A program made the translations under genes and the position numbers. A stretch of DNA of 64,000 bases from Clostridia bacterium (lineage in GTDB: Bacteria; Bacillota; Clostridia; Christensenellales; Borkfalkiaceae), in NCBI GenBank assembly GCA_017504795.1, contig JAFVQM010000010.1, positions 48,440 through 112,439 of the forward strand, read 5' to 3'. Below the pieces are notes generated by a model. That model ran no database searches. It was given only the letters and a program-made list of their open reading frames with translations, and had not been told where the DNA came from. This document shows positions 47,400 through 55,397 of the stretch, in pieces. The stretch's first letter is position 1. Every line of letters starts with the position of its first letter.

Positions 47400-47427
47400 T
47401 TGATTTTTAGTAAGATTATGTTATAAT
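47400..47427 (+). promoter_or_regulatory. promoter of the Fe-alcohol dehydrogenase gene
   Basis: TTGATT at 47400-47405, 16-base spacer, TATAAT at 47422-47427 with TG one base upstream (extended -10). Confidence 0.68.
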
Positions 47428-47444
47428 TATAAAAAAGGTGAGTT

Positions 47445-48608
47445 ATGAATAGTTTTATTTACGATATTCCAACCAAGGTTTATTTTGGAAAAAATCAACT
47501 TGAAAATTTAGTTAGTGAGTTAAAAACTTATAAAAAAGTTCTACTCGTGTACGGTGGCGGTTCGATTAAAAAGTCAGGGCTATATGACCGTGTAATTAAA
47601 TTTATAAATAATGCTGGGCTTGAAGTTTTTGAACTTTTTGGCGTTGAGCCAAACCCCGAAATAGGCACGGTTAGGCGTGGCGTTAAAATCGCAAAAGAAA
47701 AGGGAGTTGACGTTATTTTAGCCGTAGGCGGTGGCTCGGTTATCGACTGTGCTAAGTGGATAGCGGGCGGTGCAAAAGTTGAGTTTGACGCGTGGGAATT
47801 TTATTCTAAAAACGCCCCCGTTCTCTCGGCGCTTCCTATAATATCTATATTAACGCTTTCGGCAACGGGTAGCGAAATGGATAGTTGCGGTGTGGTAACT
47901 AACCCCGAAACCAAAGAAAAGGTAGGAAAACTCGCTCAGCCACTTTATCCAAAAGTTTCGTTTTTAGACCCAACGCTAACGTATACCGTTGATAGGTATC
48001 AAACGGCGTGTGGCTCGGCGGATATTTTAAGCCACGTAATAGAAACGTATTTTTCAAAAGACGACGACCTTTTTATGCTTGATACGGTTATGGAAGGCAT
48101 TATGAAAACGGTTGTAAAATACGCGCCTATCGCACTTGAAAACCCCTGCGATTACGAGGCTAGGGCAAACTTGATGTGGGCGTCTAGTTGGGCTATTAAC
48201 GGCTTTATATTAGGCGGAAAGGTAAAGGCGTGGAGTTGCCACCCCTTAGAGCATCAACTAACCGCGTACTACGGCATAACCCACGGCTTAGGCTTAGCGA
48301 TACTTACGCCTAGGTGGATGAAATATTGTTTAAGCGACAAAACGGTTGATAAGTTCGTTTCTTTCGGTGTTAATGTTTTTGATATAGATAAATCCTTAAG
48401 TGAAATGGAAATTGCAAATAAGGCAATAGAAATGCTTTCTAACTTCTTATACAAAACGCTTGGGCTTAGCGATACCTTTGAAAAGGTGGGTATCGGTAGC
48501 GAAAATATATCCGCCATGGCGCTTGGCGCATCAAAAGGCAGGTTTATTGACGGGTTCGTTCCCCTATATAAAGAAGATATCGAAACAATTTACAAAATGT
48601 GCTTATAA
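47445..48608 (+). CDS. iron-containing alcohol dehydrogenase
   Basis: A 387-residue group III dehydrogenase of the BdhA/YqhD branch. DIPTKVYFGKNQLENL starts the NAD(P)-binding domain, GGGSVIDCAKWIAGG is the pyrophosphate-binding region, and HPLEHQLTAYYGITHGLGLA contains the metal-binding His residues. Probably a fermentative alcohol or butanol-type dehydrogenase; cytoplasmic. Monocistronic. Confidence 0.92.
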   Translation: MNSFIYDIPTKVYFGKNQLENLVSELKTYKKVLLVYGGGSIKKSGLYDRVIKFINNAGLEVFELFGVEPNPEIGTVRRGVKIAKEKGVDVILAVGGGSVIDCAKWIAGGAKVEFDAWEFYSKNAPVLSALPIISILTLSATGSEMDSCGVVTNPETKEKVGKLAQPLYPKVSFLDPTLTYTVDRYQTACGSADILSHVIETYFSKDDDLFMLDTVMEGIMKTVVKYAPIALENPCDYEARANLMWASSWAINGFILGGKVKAWSCHPLEHQLTAYYGITHGLGLAILTPRWMKYCLSDKTVDKFVSFGVNVFDIDKSLSEMEIANKAIEMLSNFLYKTLGLSDTFEKVGIGSENISAMALGASKGRFIDGFVPLYKEDIETIYKMCL

Positions 48609-48636
48609 TAAAAACCGCTCTATAAGGCGGTTTTTT
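48609..48636 (+). terminator. terminator of the Fe-alcohol dehydrogenase gene
   Basis: AACCGC and GCGGTT arms with an eight-base loop and a T6 run, directly after the stop. Confidence 0.85.
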
Positions 48637-48703
48637 AATGGTAAAAAGTAAAACGTACGGCTTTTGTGCAAGTGCATATAATATTAAACGCAAAATAAAA
48701 ATA

Positions 48704-48732
48704 TTGACAATTTTCAAGTAAAAAGGTAAAAT
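48704..48732 (+). promoter_or_regulatory. promoter of the Zn-ribbon acyltransferase gene
   Basis: TTGACA at 48704-48709, 17-base spacer, TAAAAT at 48727-48732. Confidence 0.78.
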
Positions 48733-48762
48733 GTAAGCATAATATATACAAAGGAAGATTTT

Positions 48763-50082
48763 ATGGCAAAAAAATTAACGATAGCGCAAAAACTCGCTAA
48801 AAGAAAGTATCGCCCTGCGCCTAGGCTTATTGCAGGTATTTACAAGTTTTTAATGGTAGATATTATAGGTCGCAAATACAAACCTAAGTTTCATATTATT
48901 GATGACGTTAGCAAGTGTGACGGACCTTGTTTCGTAATATTTAACCACTTATCTAGAATTGACCATATGTACGTAATGGGCGCGTCGTATCCAAGAATTA
49001 CCAACATGGTTGCGGGTTGTAGCGAATTTTACCGTAAAAAATTCTCGTTTATTTTTTGGCTTGATAAGGTTATTCCTAAAAAGAATTACTCGCCCGATAG
49101 AATTGCAATAAAAGGCATTAGCGAAGTAATTAAAAAAGGCGGTTGCGTAACCTTTTCGCCCGAAGGCTTAGCAAGTGACTACGGCGGAAATAAACCGATA
49201 GTTCCCGGCACTAGCAAAATGTTTAAGCACTTCAAAGTGCCCGTTTATATGTGCTATCTTGAAGGGCAGTATTTACAAAACACCAAAGTTTGCTTAGACG
49301 AGCGCTTTGGCGAAACCCACGCTACTATGTCGCTACTCTTTTCAAAAGATGACGTTGAGCGTTTATCCGTTGACGAGATGGACGATATCATTAACGAAAA
49401 GTTTAGGCGCAACGAGTATGCTTGGAACGCTGAAAAGAAAATCAAGTGGAAAACTCACGGCAGAATTTGCCACCGCTTAGAAGATTTTTGTTACAAATGC
49501 CCTAAGTGCGGTATGGAATTTACTATGAAGGGCGAAGGCGATAAAATTACTTGTTCTAACTGTGGTAACGGCGCTATGATGGACGATTATTATCAGTTCC
49601 ACCCCTTTGACGGTGCGGTTATTCCAGAGTCGCCGTTTGACTGGGTTGAACAAGAGCGCATGGATATAATTAAAGAAATTCGCGCTAATCCCGACTACTA
49701 TTTTGAAGACGAGTGCCAAATAGGTAATTTAGACGAGTATAAACTTTTAGGCAAAAACAAAACGAGTTTTATCGTTGGCGAAGGCAAGATTAGAATTGAC
49801 CACAGCGGTCTTCACTACAAAGGCACGCGCAACGGCGAGCCGTACGAATTCACTGCCGACTATAAAAATTTATACACGCTTATCACCGAAGTAGATTCAA
49901 GTTTCTTTAACTTCTACTTAAAAGGCGAGTACTTTGATATATTCCCCAAACACCAAACGGTAGGAAAGTTTAGTCTACTCGTTGAAGAAATGCACCGCTA
50001 CCACGTAAACTTTTACAAAAACTTTAAGTGGAACGACTACATGTACGAGGGCTTAGAACTCGGCATTGACGAAAAGAAATAA
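48763..50082 (+). CDS. PlsC-like acyltransferase with an internal zinc ribbon
   Basis: A 439-residue protein. The N-terminal half has the acyltransferase motifs FNHLSRIDHMYV (H-x4-D intact) and VTFSPEGLASDYGG. From about residue 243 comes a four-Cys ribbon (CYKCPKCG then CSNCGNG), followed by a C-terminal region of unknown role. This PlsC plus Cys-ribbon layout is distinct from the 244-residue PlsC-like protein encoded at 31870. Likely role is glycerolipid acylation at the membrane; the ribbon's role is unknown. Confidence 0.8.
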   Translation: MAKKLTIAQKLAKRKYRPAPRLIAGIYKFLMVDIIGRKYKPKFHIIDDVSKCDGPCFVIFNHLSRIDHMYVMGASYPRITNMVAGCSEFYRKKFSFIFWLDKVIPKKNYSPDRIAIKGISEVIKKGGCVTFSPEGLASDYGGNKPIVPGTSKMFKHFKVPVYMCYLEGQYLQNTKVCLDERFGETHATMSLLFSKDDVERLSVDEMDDIINEKFRRNEYAWNAEKKIKWKTHGRICHRLEDFCYKCPKCGMEFTMKGEGDKITCSNCGNGAMMDDYYQFHPFDGAVIPESPFDWVEQERMDIIKEIRANPDYYFEDECQIGNLDEYKLLGKNKTSFIVGEGKIRIDHSGLHYKGTRNGEPYEFTADYKNLYTLITEVDSSFFNFYLKGEYFDIFPKHQTVGKFSLLVEEMHRYHVNFYKNFKWNDYMYEGLELGIDEKK

Positions 50083-50116
50083 TAAACCGTTAAATACAAC
50101 AAATTATAAATTAGTA

Positions 50117-50147
50117 AAAAAAGGACACCCGAAACGGTGTCCTTTTT
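50117..50147 (+). terminator. terminator of the Zn-ribbon acyltransferase gene
   Basis: AAGGACACC and GGTGTCCTT arms with a T-run. It marks the last ordinary chromosomal unit before the accessory region. Confidence 0.88.
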
Positions 50148-50257
50148 CGCTGGCGGAAGATTAGGTGCGTAAAACTACTTGAGTAAAATAATGCAAATTA
50201 GCCCACCCATAAGATAAAAATTTATAGGTTTACGCAACCCTCCCGATAGGTTTAGAA

Positions 50258-50283
50258 AAGGCGAAAATTTAACTGCTCGCCTT
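50258..50283 (-). terminator. weak terminator after the helicase gene
   Basis: AAGGCGA and TCGCCTT arms around a 12-base loop, just past the stop of the minus-strand helicase; only a short T-run on the minus strand. Confidence 0.45.
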
Positions 50284-50287
50284 AAAA

Positions 50288-53200
50288 CTAGTTGTTATAA
50301 AATTCCTTTATAGCATTTACAAACAAAACGCCATAATTATTATAAGTTGTTTCGCCTAATCCATTTAAGTTTATAAACTCTTCTTTAGTTGTAGGACGAT
50401 ATGTAGCCAAACTTACAAGCCCTTTGTTTTTAATTATCATATAAGGTGCTTTTTGTTCTTTTTGAGCAAGTTGCATACGCAAACCTCTCAAGTGTGATAA
50501 TAGTTTCATATCCGTAATAATTTGACCTTCATTATCAACAACAACTGAAAAACCGTCTTTTTCAATAAATTTTTCTTGATATTTAACAGTATGAACTTGG
50601 GGCTTCTTTCTTTCCTCTTTAACAGGTGTATTTTTTACAGGTTTTACTTCGGAAATAATCGGCTCTATGACCTTTGCAAAAGAGGGTTTATCAACTGAAG
50701 TGTCTTCTTCATATCCCGTAGTTAACCACCTTAAATAGTAATCACGTGACATAAGTCTATCACAACCTGTACCGTCGGATTTATAGTTAGTACAGCCCAA
50801 AACTGCACCACTTGTACCTTTTTTAACAATTAAATATCCGTCTTTACACCTATCACATTTTTGAATTGATAAATCACCGCCACCTACATCATTAGTAATA
50901 TAATTACAAATTTCAGGCTCATTTGTACACATCCAAAGTTTTAATCCGTAATTCTTTTTCCAACGTAATTGTAATGGGTAGCCACAAATAGGACATTTTT
51001 TAATCATACCTACATTTGTGGAATTTTTCTTATCTATTTTTCCATTAAGTGTAATGTTTGGATAATCTTTTATTAACTCTAAAATAAATTCAGATGGGTG
51101 TTGTTCAGGCGTGACGATAAAAACACGATTTTTTGTTCTTGTCATTGCAACATAGAACAGTCTTCTTTCTTCGGCATATTCAATAGACTTATCGTCTTTT
51201 ACAACAAACTGCATAACAGGGTCATTATCTACTTTTGAGGGAAAACCGTAAATTTCATTTCTTGCATTTACGATAATAACATTATCATAGCCCAAGCCTT
51301 TTGAACTATGAGCAGTCAAAAACTCAAGTTTTGCCTTTTTATATTTTTTGCTTATAATTTTATTGTTTTGTTCGTCATAGATAAAATCGTTAGAAAAGCA
51401 TAAATTTTTTGCGTCAAAACCATATCTACCAATAAGCAAAATAGAGGTATTAGGCTTATTATTTGATAAAATAGTGCCTATAATTTCTTCCACTTTTTTA
51501 CCTAAATGATAATATTTACCGCCTTTACCTTTAACCTCTTTTCTATCAAATTCCTCGCTATAAGTGTCAATTATTACAGGCTTTTGAATATGCTTTGGAG
51601 AAATAAGAGATTTTTTAATTTGACTTTCGTTTTTTTGCACAAAATTTCCTGCAATATCAATGACTTCTTGTGCATTACGATACGTTTTAGTTATTTTTAA
51701 TTCTTTTCCATAACCCATTATAGAACAAAAATGAGTAAACAAAGTAATATCCGAGCCACTAAACGCATATATCGATTGCCAATCGTCGCCTACGGCAATT
51801 ATTTTAGCGTCACAAAGTTTAGATAATTCTTTAGTAAGGTCAAATCTTTGTCTTGAAATATCTTGATATTCGTCAACAATGATATATTTAAAATCAAGAA
51901 CTTCTTTTGCAAGTTGCTTTTCTCTCAATATTCTTGCTGAGTCGTTTATCATATCTTGAAAATCTAAAGCATTACATTGTGCAAGTTTCTTTTGATATTC
52001 AAGATAACACACTTTACAAATATCTAAAAATAATTTAGTTCTTACGTTGGCATTTGAACGTTCAAATCTATAGAAATCGTCAATATTATAACCATTTGTC
52101 TTAAAATTACTTATGAACACACAAATCAATTTTACTAATTTTAAGATATATTTATTTTCTTCGGTATTTACCAACTTTTCGAATACTTCTTCAGACGGAC
52201 GTTGCGTTAATTCAAAACCATTTTTAACAAGATTTTCTCTTAAATGAGTTAATAAATCTCTACCATCTTTATAAGATGAAAAAGTATGTATAAGTTTTGT
52301 GCCGTGTTTTCTATGAAGACTTATTTTATCGTTTATTTCTTGCTTGTATTTTGCTAACTGTTCAGGCGTATAAAAACTATGGTGTCCACTTTCGGTAACA
52401 CCAAAATGCTCTATATAAGCAATATTATTTCCTTGCTTTATACAAAAATCGGGGGTATAGGGCTTTTTTGCCTTTAATATATGATATGGATAAGTTTCTT
52501 CGTAATTATATTCGATATTATGCAAGAATAAAAAGTTTGCAATTTGAACTTCTTGAATTGAACGTACAAGTTCATTTTTAATAGTAGTAGTTTTGCCTGT
52601 GCGCCTATCGATTATTTGTGCATTATACTCATCAACGTTTCCTTTTAAGGTAGAGAAATCGGCTTTTGAAATATAGTTAAAGAATAAGTTTATATCATTA
52701 CCCTCGTAAGGAGCGTCAAAATACGACCCGAAAAACATAATAAGTTTATCTACTAATTCGGGCTGTTCTAAAATGTTACCTTTTAAATAGTTATTAACCT
52801 TGTTAAATAAAAATCCGTCACTTACAATTTGTTTCTTTTCGTCTTCTTGTTTGCGTAAAATTGCATATCCAGAACTATGGAAAGTTGTTATAGGACAAGG
52901 GATTAAAAGACCTTCGTTAATTTTTTCTTTTAATTCGCCCACAGCTTTATTTGTAAATGAAATAACAAGTATTTGTTTTGGGTCAACGCCTTGTTTTTCC
53001 ACCAAATAACGTACTTTGGCTGCGACAGTTGTAGTTTTTCCCGCACCAGCACCTGCTATTACAAGAGAGTAATCTTCGTCGGACAGTATAACCCTACGTT
53101 GTTCTTCATCTAAAAGTATTTTAGGGTCAACTTCACTTAAAATACTATCTAGATATTGTTTGTCGATTGCCAAGTGATTTTTAATATAGTTTTCGTTGTG

Positions 53201-53521
53201 TTCTTCAATAATTTTAGAGCCACTTTTTAAGTCTAAAATATTTTCATAGTTGTTCAAAAAAGATACAACTATACTTTCATTAAGTTTATTAGTCTTGCAA
53301 TAATACTGCAAAGTGTTTGCTTTCTTATTGTTATTGAAAAAATCATAAGTTGATTTATACTTATCAATTAAGTAGGCATAATTACTGCGTGCCAAATATG
53401 AGTCTAAAGACAATAATTTTTGTAATTCAAAATTAAAGTTTTCAGCCTGTGTAAACTCGGGAAAACTTGTTTTAGTAGTATTTAATTGTTTCTTTCCGAA
53501 TAATCTTGAAAATAATTCCAT
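50288..53521 (-). CDS. UvrD/Rep-type SF1 helicase with nuclease-like insert, Zn fingers and HRDC
   Basis: A 1077-residue protein. Walker A GAGAGKT is at 156-163, motif II VDEYQDIS at 549-556, motif III GDDWQSIYAFSGS at 578-590, and the late motif VAMTRTKNRVF near 791. Between the first motifs, residues 320-430 resemble a PD-(D/E)xK nuclease: E324, PDF at 357-359 and IEHFG at 370-374. Two C4 topoisomerase-type zinc fingers follow (C843/846/865/872 and C889/892/910/920), then a C-terminal HRDC domain (about 1003-1077). Such helicases act in repair or in phage defence. Codons are AT-rich compared with the pur and his genes, so it may be acquired. Confidence 0.88.
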   Translation of the reverse strand: MELFSRLFGKKQLNTTKTSFPEFTQAENFNFELQKLLSLDSYLARSNYAYLIDKYKSTYDFFNNNKKANTLQYYCKTNKLNESIVVSFLNNYENILDLKSGSKIIEEHNENYIKNHLAIDKQYLDSILSEVDPKILLDEEQRRVILSDEDYSLVIAGAGAGKTTTVAAKVRYLVEKQGVDPKQILVISFTNKAVGELKEKINEGLLIPCPITTFHSSGYAILRKQEDEKKQIVSDGFLFNKVNNYLKGNILEQPELVDKLIMFFGSYFDAPYEGNDINLFFNYISKADFSTLKGNVDEYNAQIIDRRTGKTTTIKNELVRSIQEVQIANFLFLHNIEYNYEETYPYHILKAKKPYTPDFCIKQGNNIAYIEHFGVTESGHHSFYTPEQLAKYKQEINDKISLHRKHGTKLIHTFSSYKDGRDLLTHLRENLVKNGFELTQRPSEEVFEKLVNTEENKYILKLVKLICVFISNFKTNGYNIDDFYRFERSNANVRTKLFLDICKVCYLEYQKKLAQCNALDFQDMINDSARILREKQLAKEVLDFKYIIVDEYQDISRQRFDLTKELSKLCDAKIIAVGDDWQSIYAFSGSDITLFTHFCSIMGYGKELKITKTYRNAQEVIDIAGNFVQKNESQIKKSLISPKHIQKPVIIDTYSEEFDRKEVKGKGGKYYHLGKKVEEIIGTILSNNKPNTSILLIGRYGFDAKNLCFSNDFIYDEQNNKIISKKYKKAKLEFLTAHSSKGLGYDNVIIVNARNEIYGFPSKVDNDPVMQFVVKDDKSIEYAEERRLFYVAMTRTKNRVFIVTPEQHPSEFILELIKDYPNITLNGKIDKKNSTNVGMIKKCPICGYPLQLRWKKNYGLKLWMCTNEPEICNYITNDVGGGDLSIQKCDRCKDGYLIVKKGTSGAVLGCTNYKSDGTGCDRLMSRDYYLRWLTTGYEEDTSVDKPSFAKVIEPIISEVKPVKNTPVKEERKKPQVHTVKYQEKFIEKDGFSVVVDNEGQIITDMKLLSHLRGLRMQLAQKEQKAPYMIIKNKGLVSLATYRPTTKEEFINLNGLGETTYNNYGVLFVNAIKEFYNN

Positions 53522-53547
53522 AACAAACTCCCGAAAAAATATACTTT

Positions 53548-53576
53548 ATTATAACACATTTTTGCAAAAATTTCAA
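53548..53576 (-). promoter_or_regulatory. promoter of the helicase gene
   Basis: Minus strand TTGAAA (53571-53576), 17-base spacer, TATAAT (53548-53553), then CGGGAG before the start codon. Confidence 0.72.
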
Positions 53577-53754
53577 TCTCTTTAGATATTAGAACAATAT
53601 AAAATTGAACTAAAATTTATTATGTTGGCACTACGGCGTGTGCTTGTCTTAATACAAGTCGGCTCACTTTTGCAAAAAGAAAAAAGCCCTTACAAAAGGA
53701 CTTTACATAAATAAAATAACCTAACCCAGAACTAAATTTGGATTAGGTTACATT

Positions 53755-53868
53755 TGGCGGAGAGAACAGGTAATTCCCCTTGATAAGGGGAGTGTCAACG
53801 AAGTTGACGAGGGGATAGCCGTCCGCGGCGAGCGATTGAACCGTAGGCGAAAAGACTGTTCTTCGCCA
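53755..53868. repeat. dispersed palindromic (MITE/REP-like) element
   Basis: Outer imperfect arms TGGCGGAGAGAACAG and CTGTTCTTCGCCA enclose two perfect hairpins, CCCCTT/AAGGGG (53776-53790) and GTCAAC/GTTGAC (53794-53808), and a GC-rich core unlike its surroundings. I recall similar CCCCTTGATAAGGGG-type intergenic repeats in Clostridia genomes. Only one copy is in this window. Confidence 0.6.
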
Positions 53869-53871
53869 CGC

Positions 53872-53898
53872 AAAAAGCACCCCTACTTGGGGTGCTTT
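53872..53898. terminator. strong stem-loop, probable terminator
   Basis: AAGCACCCC and GGGGTGCTT, nine pairs with a five-base loop. The longer T-run is on the minus strand, so it may block minus-strand read-through. Confidence 0.55.
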
Positions 53899-54010
53899 AG
53901 CGTGTCCATAACGAATGATAAGTAGCGTAGTAATTTAGAAAAACCATAGCACCCGTTCGGTGGAGTTGAATATTTGTGGGAAGAAGTCGTGAAACGGTGA
54001 CATTATGGCA

Positions 54011-54039
54011 TTGACTTTTTTATTAAAAATGAGTATAAT
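54011..54039 (+). promoter_or_regulatory. promoter 1 of the sigma-like trio
   Basis: TTGACT at 54011-54016, 17-base spacer, TATAAT at 54034-54039. A CCTTACAAAA box begins at its predicted +1. Confidence 0.75.
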
Positions 54040-54046
54040 TATTATA

Positions 54047-54095
54047 CCTTACAAAATTAGACTAATTGCAACCACTTTTAACTCAAAAGTATAAT
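54047..54095 (+). promoter_or_regulatory. CCTTACAAAA box with promoter 2 of the sigma-like trio
   Basis: CCTTACAAAA (54047-54056), then a weak -35 TTGCAA (54066-54071), an 18-base spacer and TATAAT (54090-54095). The box centre lies about 50 bases ahead of the predicted start, a usual activator position. Confidence 0.5.
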
Positions 54096-54115
54096 GCAAA
54101 AACATAGGAGCGCGT

Positions 54116-54421
54116 ATGACAAAAGACGAAATATTAGAAATGCTCAAGAATTACGAGTTATATAAAATGCGCGCACAAATAGATAATTTTATGCAACGTC
54201 GTGGTGACGGTTCTTGGTATCAGCGCGTATTTGAACTTGAAAAATTCGTTGCCGCTTTGCCGATTGAATTAAATAAAATTATTAAGATGCATTTTTTTCA
54301 AAAGAAGTCGTTGCGTGAAGTTGGTAAGGAAGTAAATTTAGCGCACACAACGGTAAACGATAAAATTCAATTAGCCGTAAAATATTTGGTGGCGTGTTAT
54401 TCTGATAAAATAGGTGGCTGA
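54116..54421 (+). CDS. sigma-70 region 4-like / ArpU-like phage regulator, copy A
   Basis: A 101-residue helical protein. The C-terminal half (LPIELNKIIKMHFFQKKSLREVGKEVNLAHTTVNDKIQLA in pieces) has the sigma region 4 type helix-turn-helix SLREVGKEVNLAHTTVNDKI. Size and layout match RinA/ArpU-type late-gene activators of Gram-positive phages. It is the first of three tandem homologues that share an N-terminus MTKDEI-x-MLKNY. Confidence 0.72.
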   Translation: MTKDEILEMLKNYELYKMRAQIDNFMQRRGDGSWYQRVFELEKFVAALPIELNKIIKMHFFQKKSLREVGKEVNLAHTTVNDKIQLAVKYLVACYSDKIGG

Positions 54422-54422
54422 T

Positions 54423-54731
54423 ATGACTAGAGAAGAAATAAAAGCATACCTTGAAAACTATGATGAAAATCGAATGCGCGCAAGTTTAAGAACTATGCAA
54501 GGCAAAGAGGACGATCCCTTTGCGATACAGTTTGAACGCTTAATGCTTTGCATAGATTGTTTGCCAGATTATTTGAACGAAGTAATAAAGTATAAATATA
54601 TCCACAAAACACCCAAAAGGCTGTATCCATGGATGGCAAAAGGTACATTATACAAGCGAATAAATAAGGCTCTTGAGTATATAGAAATTTGCATGAAGGA
54701 TTTAGAGACGATATATGATAAAAATGACTAA
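54423..54731 (+). CDS. sigma-like phage regulator, copy B (HTH degenerate)
   Basis: A 102-residue protein taken from ATG 54423, two bases after copy A. It begins MTREEIKAYLENYDENRMRAS like its neighbours. The C-terminal half keeps the spacing (CLPDYLNEVIKYKYIHK) but the helix-turn-helix is altered (PKRLYPWMAKGTLYKRIN), so DNA binding may be lost or changed. Overlaps copy C. Confidence 0.62.
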   Translation: MTREEIKAYLENYDENRMRASLRTMQGKEDDPFAIQFERLMLCIDCLPDYLNEVIKYKYIHKTPKRLYPWMAKGTLYKRINKALEYIEICMKDLETIYDKND

Positions 54732-55020
54732 AGAAGAGATTAAAGATTTTTTAGATAACTATCGCCAGTATTACGTTATAACAGAAAAACGTCTTAATGA
54801 CGGGTTGGAAGAAGATGAACTTGTTCTAAAAATGCAACAAATAGACGATATGATTGAATGCTTACCTCTTTATGAAAAAATTGTGGTTACGGAACATTAT
54901 TGTGAGTTAAAATCGCTTCGTAAAATAGCGCGTAAGTGGCAATTTAGCCGTACAAAATTAAACAATATTATAAAACGCGCTATAGACCTTATGTATATTT
55001 GCTCGCAAGATGAAATATAA
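54724..55020 (+). CDS. sigma-like phage regulator, copy C
   Basis: A 98-residue protein; I start it at ATG 54724 because the other two copies begin MT(K/R)(D/E)EI, though ATG 54715 is also in frame. ECLPLYEKIVVTEHYCELKSLRKIARKWQFSRTKLNNIIKRA in pieces gives an intact region 4-like helix-turn-helix. It precedes two further CCTTACAAAA boxes. Confidence 0.68.
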   Translation: MTKEEIKDFLDNYRQYYVITEKRLNDGLEEDELVLKMQQIDDMIECLPLYEKIVVTEHYCELKSLRKIARKWQFSRTKLNNIIKRAIDLMYICSQDEI

Positions 55021-55022
55021 TC

Positions 55023-55079
55023 CCTTACAAAAGTGAACCATATAGAGCCAAAACGAACCAAAATATGTGATATGATAAT
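55023..55079 (+). promoter_or_regulatory. CCTTACAAAA box and -10, candidate activator-dependent promoter
   Basis: CCTTACAAAA at 55023-55032 and a -10-like TATGAT/GATAAT at 55071-55079, with no good -35 between them. The layout parallels 54047-54095 and 55129-55192. Confidence 0.42.
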
Positions 55080-55128
55080 ATTGAGGAGAGCAATTAACAC
55101 GGTTTATGCATACAAGCGTGAACAAAGT

Positions 55129-55192
55129 CCTTACAATGCCTTACAAAAATAGACACATTAAGACCGAAAAATGCACTGTACGGGTGTATAAT
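55129..55192 (+). promoter_or_regulatory. tandem CCTTACAA boxes and TATAAT, candidate activator-dependent promoter
   Basis: CCTTACAA at 55129-55136 and CCTTACAAAA at 55139-55148, one helical turn apart, then TATAAT at 55187-55192 without a clear -35. The transcript would hit the terminator at 55239 after about 65 bases, so a short RNA or an antitermination step is possible. Confidence 0.45.
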
Positions 55193-55238
55193 ATAAGTGT
55201 AGGTGCAAGCGCATGACAAATAGAATAAAAAGATTTCA

Positions 55239-55265
55239 AGCAGAGATTTACGTCTCTGCTTTTTT
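55239..55265 (+). terminator. intrinsic terminator upstream of the iterons
   Basis: AGCAGAGA and TCTCTGCT arms, six-base loop, T6 run. Confidence 0.85.
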
Positions 55266-55275
55266 CGTGTCAAAA

Positions 55276-55338
55276 GTATTGACAAATTTGTCAAGTGGGT
55301 ATAGACAAATTTATGCGTTTGGTATAGACAAAAGTTGC
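55276..55338 (+). repeat. three 23-bp direct repeats (iteron-like)
   Basis: Units begin at 55276, 55299 and 55322, each with GTAT(T/A)GACAAA; the third is partial. The first also contains the palindrome TTGACAAATTTGTCAA (55279-55294). An AT-rich tract follows. This layout, next to replication genes, suggests an initiator-binding array, or alternatively a tandem operator. Confidence 0.6.
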
Positions 55339-55397
55339 TAGAATAATATAAAAATAAATAATATAGAAAATTTATATTTTATAGAAAAAATTATTTT

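Larger units (their letters stand above)
53522..54115. other. 594-bp gene-free stretch at the left edge of the mobile element
   Basis: No convincing ORF. It holds the helicase promoter, a hairpin TAACCTAA/TTAGGTTA (53717-53750), a palindromic repeat (53755-53868), a strong stem AAGCACCCC/GGGGTGCTT (53875-53897), a first CCTTACAAAA box (53688-53697) and the promoters of the sigma-like trio. This is the likeliest zone for the left end of the element, but I could not fix an attachment site. Confidence 0.6.

Noticed and set aside
53680-53760. CRISPR-like short repeats in the gap left of the element
   Set aside because: The hairpins and CCTTACAAAA boxes are not evenly spaced repeats and there are no spacers or cas genes; no CRISPR array is seen in the window.
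53750-53790. tRNA-Ser gene fragment as attachment site
   Set aside because: Only about 13 bases resemble a tRNA 3' end on the minus strand; no T-arm or rest of a tRNA follows, so it is not called as a tRNA.
55276-55338. CRISPR reading of the 23-bp repeats
   Set aside because: Units are directly adjacent with no spacers; an iteron or operator array is the better reading.
55214-55342. 42-codon ORF (MTNRIKRF...) upstream of the replication genes
   Set aside because: It reads through the strong terminator and the iterons, so coding is unlikely; direct repeats explain the sequence better.
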